Below are positions 43,093 through 45,938 of a DNA stretch of 45,938 nucleotides, piece after piece. The stretch's first letter is position 1; the number at the start of each line of letters is the position of its first letter. A program made the translations under genes and the position numbers. The stretch comes from Gemmatimonadales bacterium (GTDB lineage: Bacteria; Gemmatimonadota; Gemmatimonadetes; Gemmatimonadales; GWC2-71-9): positions 1-45,938 of the forward strand of contig JAICWE010000020.1 in assembly GCA_025934955.1 (NCBI GenBank), read 5' to 3'. The notes beneath the pieces are model-generated. The model searched no databases. It was not told where the DNA came from and saw only the letters and a program-made list of their open reading frames with translations.

Positions 43093-44030
43093 AACGCACT
43101 GCGCGGGGCGGCGACGGGTGGCACCGCTCACCCGTCGGCTTCCTGCGCCGCACCCTGCAGGCGGCCGACGAGGCCAACCTCCCGTTCCTGGCGAGTGCGC
43201 TCACCTTCGACGCGCTGCTCGCCGCGGTGCCGCTGGTGCTGCTGGTCCTGGTCGGCGTCACCCAGGTCGTCCAGACGCTGGCGCACCGCAATTTCACCGA
43301 CCCCGTCGTCCTCTTCCATCGCTTTCTCCCGCCGCACGACCAGCGGCCGGGTCACGATCCGTTCGCGCTCATCGAACAGGTCCTCAGCGGCATCGCGCAG
43401 AACCAGGGCGCCGTCTCGCTCTACGCGGTCATCGCCTTCATCTGGTTCAGCACGCGGCTCTTCGCCGGGGTGCGGGTGTCGCTCAACGACATCTTCGACG
43501 TGTCGGTGCGGCCGACGCAGCGGCGGCATTTCCTGCTCAACTGGCTCGCCGCCAAGCTGCGCGACGCGCTGATGGTCGTCGCGACGGTGGTGCTGTTCCT
43601 CATCAACACGGCGATCACCATCGCCGTGCTGCTGCTGCGGCGCCAGGGGCGGCACTGGATCCCCGCGCTGAGCTTCGTGGTGACGTGGGCCGGCCGCACG
43701 GCGGTGGAGCTGGTCGCGTTCATCTTCGCCGTCTCGCTGTTCATGATCACCTACAAGTACGCGTCGGTCCGGCGGCTTCCCTGGCGCACCGCGCTGCTCG
43801 CCTCCACCTTCACCGCCGTGCTGTTCGAGGTGGCGAAGCGCGTGTACAGCCTCTACCTCGGGCACTTCGCCAATCTCGGCGGGCCGTCGGGCAACGCCAA
43901 CATCGGCGCGGCGGTGCTGTTCATCCTGTGGGTGTACTACACCGCGATCGTCTTCCTGCTCGGCGGCGTCGTGGCGGAGACGTGGGAGCTCCGCACGATG
44001 CAGCGGCGGCAGCGGGCGATCCTGAATTGA
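43089..44030 (+). CDS. YihY/BrkB family membrane protein, apparent CTG start
   Basis: Membrane protein of about 313 residues, six hydrophobic segments. It reads FLRRTLQAADEANLPFLASALTFDALLAAVPL, the characteristic N-terminal helix and TM1 of YihY/BrkB proteins, with RLFAGVRVSLNDIFDV and LGGPSGNANIGAAVLFILWVYYTAIVFLLGG later. Despite the old name, RNase BN activity is not established for this family. No ATG, GTG or TTG occurs in frame near the expected N-terminus: the nearest are an ATG at 42873 inside the previous gene and a GTG at 43230 within TM1. CTG 43089 has GAGGAG eight bases before it and overlaps the YtxH stop as CTGA, so I propose it as the start. Confidence 0.82.
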   Translation: MKRTARGGDGWHRSPVGFLRRTLQAADEANLPFLASALTFDALLAAVPLVLLVLVGVTQVVQTLAHRNFTDPVVLFHRFLPPHDQRPGHDPFALIEQVLSGIAQNQGAVSLYAVIAFIWFSTRLFAGVRVSLNDIFDVSVRPTQRRHFLLNWLAAKLRDALMVVATVVLFLINTAITIAVLLLRRQGRHWIPALSFVVTWAGRTAVELVAFIFAVSLFMITYKYASVRRLPWRTALLASTFTAVLFEVAKRVYSLYLGHFANLGGPSGNANIGAAVLFILWVYYTAIVFLLGGVVAETWELRTMQRRQRAILN

Positions 44031-44050
44031 CTCTCGCTTCCGGAGGCTCG

Positions 44051-44572
44051 ATGCATCACTCGTTCGAAGTTGCCGCAGTGGTCGCGCTCGCGCTCGTCGT
44101 TGCGTGTCAGCCCGCGCCGAACGGCAGCGCCGCGGCGCGCGCGGCGGGTGACACCGGGGCCATGTCCGCACCCGCCGGGCCCGCCGCCTTCAGCGCTGCC
44201 GACGAGGCGGCGATCCAGGCGGTGGATTCAACCTGGGCCGCGTCCATCGAGAAAGGCGACGGCCCCGCCGCGACCGCGCTCTACGCCGACGACGCCGTCC
44301 TCCTCGGCTCCGACACGACCACGATCTCGGGCAAGGCGGACATCGGCAAGGCGCTCGACGGCTTTGCCAAGGCGCGGCTCAAGAACGTGAAGTTGCGGGA
44401 GACGAAGGTGGAAGGCCGGGGCGACCTCGCGTACACCTACGGAGCCTTCTCGATGATCGCCGGCGGCACGGAGGCACACGGCAAGTACGCCGAGGTGCTC
44501 AAGCGGCAGCCGGACGGCAGGTGGAAGTACGTGGTGGACAGCTGGAGCTACGATCCGGCGCCGAAGAAGTAG
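44051..44572 (+). CDS. DUF4440/SnoaL-like lipoprotein
   Basis: Predicted lipoprotein of 173 residues: hydrophobic stretch with lipobox LVVAC (C19), an Ala/Gly linker, then a cystatin-like alpha+beta domain (DEAAIQAVDSTWAASIEKGDGPAATALYADDAVLLGSD, then KVEGRGDLAYTYGAFSM and WKYVVDSWSYDPA) of the NTF2/DUF4440 type, often called SgcJ/EcaC. These are small ligand-binding or enzyme folds of many roles. ATG 44051 has a clear ribosome site (CGGAGG). It stands 20 bases after the BrkB gene and before the SRP RNA. Confidence 0.85.
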   Translation: MHHSFEVAAVVALALVVACQPAPNGSAAARAAGDTGAMSAPAGPAAFSAADEAAIQAVDSTWAASIEKGDGPAATALYADDAVLLGSDTTTISGKADIGKALDGFAKARLKNVKLRETKVEGRGDLAYTYGAFSMIAGGTEAHGKYAEVLKRQPDGRWKYVVDSWSYDPAPKK

Positions 44573-44606
44573 CCGTACGGCGGCTACCGTCCGCCGCCTC
44601 GCCCGC

Positions 44607-44612
44607 TATATT
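44607..44612 (+). promoter_or_regulatory. -10 element TATATT for the SRP RNA
   Basis: TATATT, five bases before the first base of the terminal stem of the SRP RNA. The -35 position (CTACCG at 17 bases) is poor. Confidence 0.5.
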
Positions 44613-44616
44613 TGAC

Positions 44617-44717
44617 GTGCCCCAGGTCCGAAGGGCTCCGGCGCGCGAACCGCGTCAGGACCTCGCCGGTAGCAGCGCTAAGCGATGTCCGGTGTCGCTT
44701 CGGGGTGCCTGGGGCAC
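44617..44717 (+). ncRNA. ffs: Signal recognition particle RNA, small bacterial type
   Basis: About 101 bases. The ends pair perfectly: GTGCCCCAGG (44617-44626) with CCTGGGGCAC (44708-44717). The apical part has the conserved domain IV bulge strands GTCAGGACC and GGTAGCAGC, equal to the SRP core GTCAGGNCC...GGNAGCAGC; the apex (TCGC) differs from the usual GGAA tetraloop. Transcription should end in the T-rich run just after the stem. It binds Ffh to target proteins to the membrane. Its position directly upstream of dnaX is the same as scr in Bacillus, which supports the call. Confidence 0.88.
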
Positions 44718-44727
44718 TTTTCTTTTC
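44708..44727 (+). terminator. Terminator at the 3' end of the SRP RNA
   Basis: The closing strand of the RNA stem (CCTGGGGCAC) is followed by TTTTCTTTTC (44718-44727), so the RNA stem itself acts as the terminator hairpin. Confidence 0.6.
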
Positions 44728-44743
44728 CTCCCGCAGGTCCATC

Positions 44744-45938
44744 ATGCCCGGCATGACTCCCAGCAACAACATCGCGCTCGCCCGCCGCTACCGCCCTCGG
44801 CGGTTCGCCGATCTCCTGGTGCAGGACCACGTGACCGCGGTGCTGCGCGGTGCCATCGCGCGGGACCGCGTCGGCCACGGGTATCTCCTCACCGGCCCGC
44901 GAGGGGTGGGGAAGACCACCGCGGCGCGCATTCTGGCGATGGCGCTCAACTGCGAGCAACGCCAGCCGACCGGCGATCCCTGCGGCGCGTGCGCCAGCTG
45001 CGAGCGGATCTGGGGCGGCGGGGCGAATCTCGACGTCGTCGAGATCGACGCCGCCAGCAACCGTGGCGTGGACGACGCCCGCGACCTCCGCGAACGTGCG
45101 ATGTACGCCGCGTCCCAGCCGGGGCACCACAAGGTGTACATCGTAGACGAAGCGCACATGCTCACCCGCGAGGCGTGGAATGCGCTCCTCAAGATTCTGG
45201 AGGAGCCGCCGCCGGGCGTGGTGTTCGTGTTCGCCACCACCGAGCCGCAGAAGATCGCCGCCACCGCGGCACCGGTGCTCTCGCGGCTCCAGCGGCTTGA
45301 TTTCCGGCGCATCGGCACCGTCGCGATCCGCGCGCGCTTGCGCGAGGTGCTGGAGGCCGAGCGGATCGAGGCGGATGACGACGCGCTCACCCTGATCGCG
45401 CGCCACGCCGACGGCGGCATGCGCGACGCGCTGAGCATGCTCGACCAGTGCCTGAGCTTCGGCGAGGGGCGTATCACCGCGGCGCGCGTCCGCGAGATTC
45501 TCGGCTTGGTGGACGACGAGGTCTACGGCGACGTGCTGCGGCTCGCGGCCGAGCACGACGCGGCCGCGGTGTTTCCGCTGGTCGAGCGGCTGATGCAGGC
45601 CGGCGCCGATCTCGCCGAGTTCGTGGGCGGCGCGGCGGAGATGCTGCGCGCGCTGCTGATGCTGCAGGTCGGCACCGAGCCCGACGATCTCACCGAGGCG
45701 CTGCGCCAGCGGCTCGCCGCGTACGAGGCGGCGCTCGCGCCGGGGGACGTCCTGCGGATGCTGCGGCTCCTGGGCGACAGCGAGACGGCGATCCGGCGCA
45801 GCGGAAACGCCCGGCTGGTCGTGGAGACGCTGCTGCTGCGCTGGGCGATGATGGATCGGCTGGTGGATCTCCAGGCGGCGCTCGAGGCGGCAGGTGGCGC
45901 ACCGGCGTCGCCGCGCGCGGGCTCGGCGGCACCGCGAC
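44744..45938 (+). CDS. dnaX: DNA polymerase III subunit gamma/tau (3' partial)
   Basis: Clamp-loader ATPase; the first 398 codons are in the window and the frame is open at the right edge. N-terminal RYRPRRFADLLVQDHVTAVLRGAI, Walker A GPRGVGKTT (51-59), the four zinc-binding cysteines (C70, C80, C83, C86), VEIDAASNRGVDDARDLRE, Walker B VYIVDEAHM (DEAH 135-138), and NALLKILEEPPPGVVFVFATTEP. The sensor-1 region reads APVLSRLQRLDFRRI, with Leu where SRC is usual. A Pro/Ala-rich hinge typical of the tau linker is starting at the edge (AAGGAPASPRAGSAAP). ATG 44744 or ATG 44753 is the start; both are in frame, neither with a strong ribosome site. Confidence 0.95.
   Translation, partial: MPGMTPSNNIALARRYRPRRFADLLVQDHVTAVLRGAIARDRVGHGYLLTGPRGVGKTTAARILAMALNCEQRQPTGDPCGACASCERIWGGGANLDVVEIDAASNRGVDDARDLRERAMYAASQPGHHKVYIVDEAHMLTREAWNALLKILEEPPPGVVFVFATTEPQKIAATAAPVLSRLQRLDFRRIGTVAIRARLREVLEAERIEADDDALTLIARHADGGMRDALSMLDQCLSFGEGRITAARVREILGLVDDEVYGDVLRLAAEHDAAAVFPLVERLMQAGADLAEFVGGAAEMLRALLMLQVGTEPDDLTEALRQRLAAYEAALAPGDVLRMLRLLGDSETAIRRSGNARLVVETLLLRWAMMDRLVDLQAALEAAGGAPASPRAGSAAPR

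Noticed and set aside
1-45938. tRNA genes, CRISPR arrays, insertion sequences or prophage genes
   Set aside because: No tRNA T-arm/CCA-type ends, spaced direct repeats, transposase motifs or phage structural genes were seen.

Overview
The window is a chromosomal segment of a high-GC (about 70%) Gram-negative-type bacterium. Gene content fits Gemmatimonadota best: a nosDFY tail, long TonB-dependent receptors, many secreted lipoproteins, many Ala/Arg-rich proteins, GTG/TTG/CTG starts and tightly overlapping genes. The phylum is an inference from gene content; no rRNA gene or other phylogenetic marker is present. I saw no insertion sequence, prophage, CRISPR array or tRNA.

Layout. 1-2.9 kb: the end of a nitrous oxide reductase maturation operon (nosD partial, nosF, nosY) closed by a hairpin terminator. 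2.97-8.2 kb: a signalling operon with a stand-alone receiver, a TonB-dependent receptor, a YfiR-type periplasmic protein and a hybrid histidine kinase. 8.3-11.1 kb: two overlapping genes for lipoprotein beta-propellers, one an SMP-30-like protein and one a sorbosone-dehydrogenase-like protein with a C-terminal cytochrome c domain. 11.1-12.35 kb (minus): TauE/SafE permease plus DUF1634 protein. 12.4-15.0 kb: two abutting CPA2-type antiporter genes. 15.05-17.7 kb (minus): a degenerate YcbB-like L,D-transpeptidase and a TPR lipoprotein. 17.9-22.4 kb (minus): a three-gene operon of a solute-binding lipoprotein, a sensor kinase and an NtrC-type sigma-54 activator. 22.5-28.9 kb: a small lipoprotein, a very long TonB-dependent receptor ending in LTxxQ motifs, a separate Spy-like protein and an MFS exporter.

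From 28.9 kb to the end every gene is on the plus strand. 28.9-33.9 kb holds a DinB-fold protein, an unlisted 40-codon ORF, ispG, and a thiol-redox group (CcdA, TlpA-like thioredoxin, a cysteine-free peroxiredoxin homologue, a secreted unknown) ending at a strong terminator. 33.96-34.34 kb is a non-coding island with much lower GC (42-48% by hand count in sampled lines), carrying DnaA-box-like 9-mers and three consecutive dyads. 34.36-37.5 kb has a YtcJ-type amidohydrolase and a GT39-like membrane glycosyltransferase. 37.5-42.7 kb is a glycolysis group (pyk, a PhnP-like metallo-hydrolase, pgi, class II aldolase). 42.7-44.6 kb has a YtxH protein, a BrkB/YihY membrane protein that appears to start at CTG, and a DUF4440 lipoprotein. 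The window closes with the SRP RNA gene and dnaX (cut by the right edge), the same order as scr-dnaX in Bacillus.

Themes. Translational coupling through ATGA/GTGA/TTGA/CTGA overlaps is the rule inside operons. A recurring hexamer of the form TAnnTT lies at the expected -10 distance before many first genes, and in three cases so close to the start codon that leaderless mRNAs are likely. The most interesting leads are the low-GC dyad island, the cysteine-free peroxiredoxin in a thiol-redox operon, the YfiR/CHASE-type sensing module joined to a histidine kinase, the degenerate L,D-transpeptidase, and the TonB receptor carrying Spy-like LTxxQ motifs.
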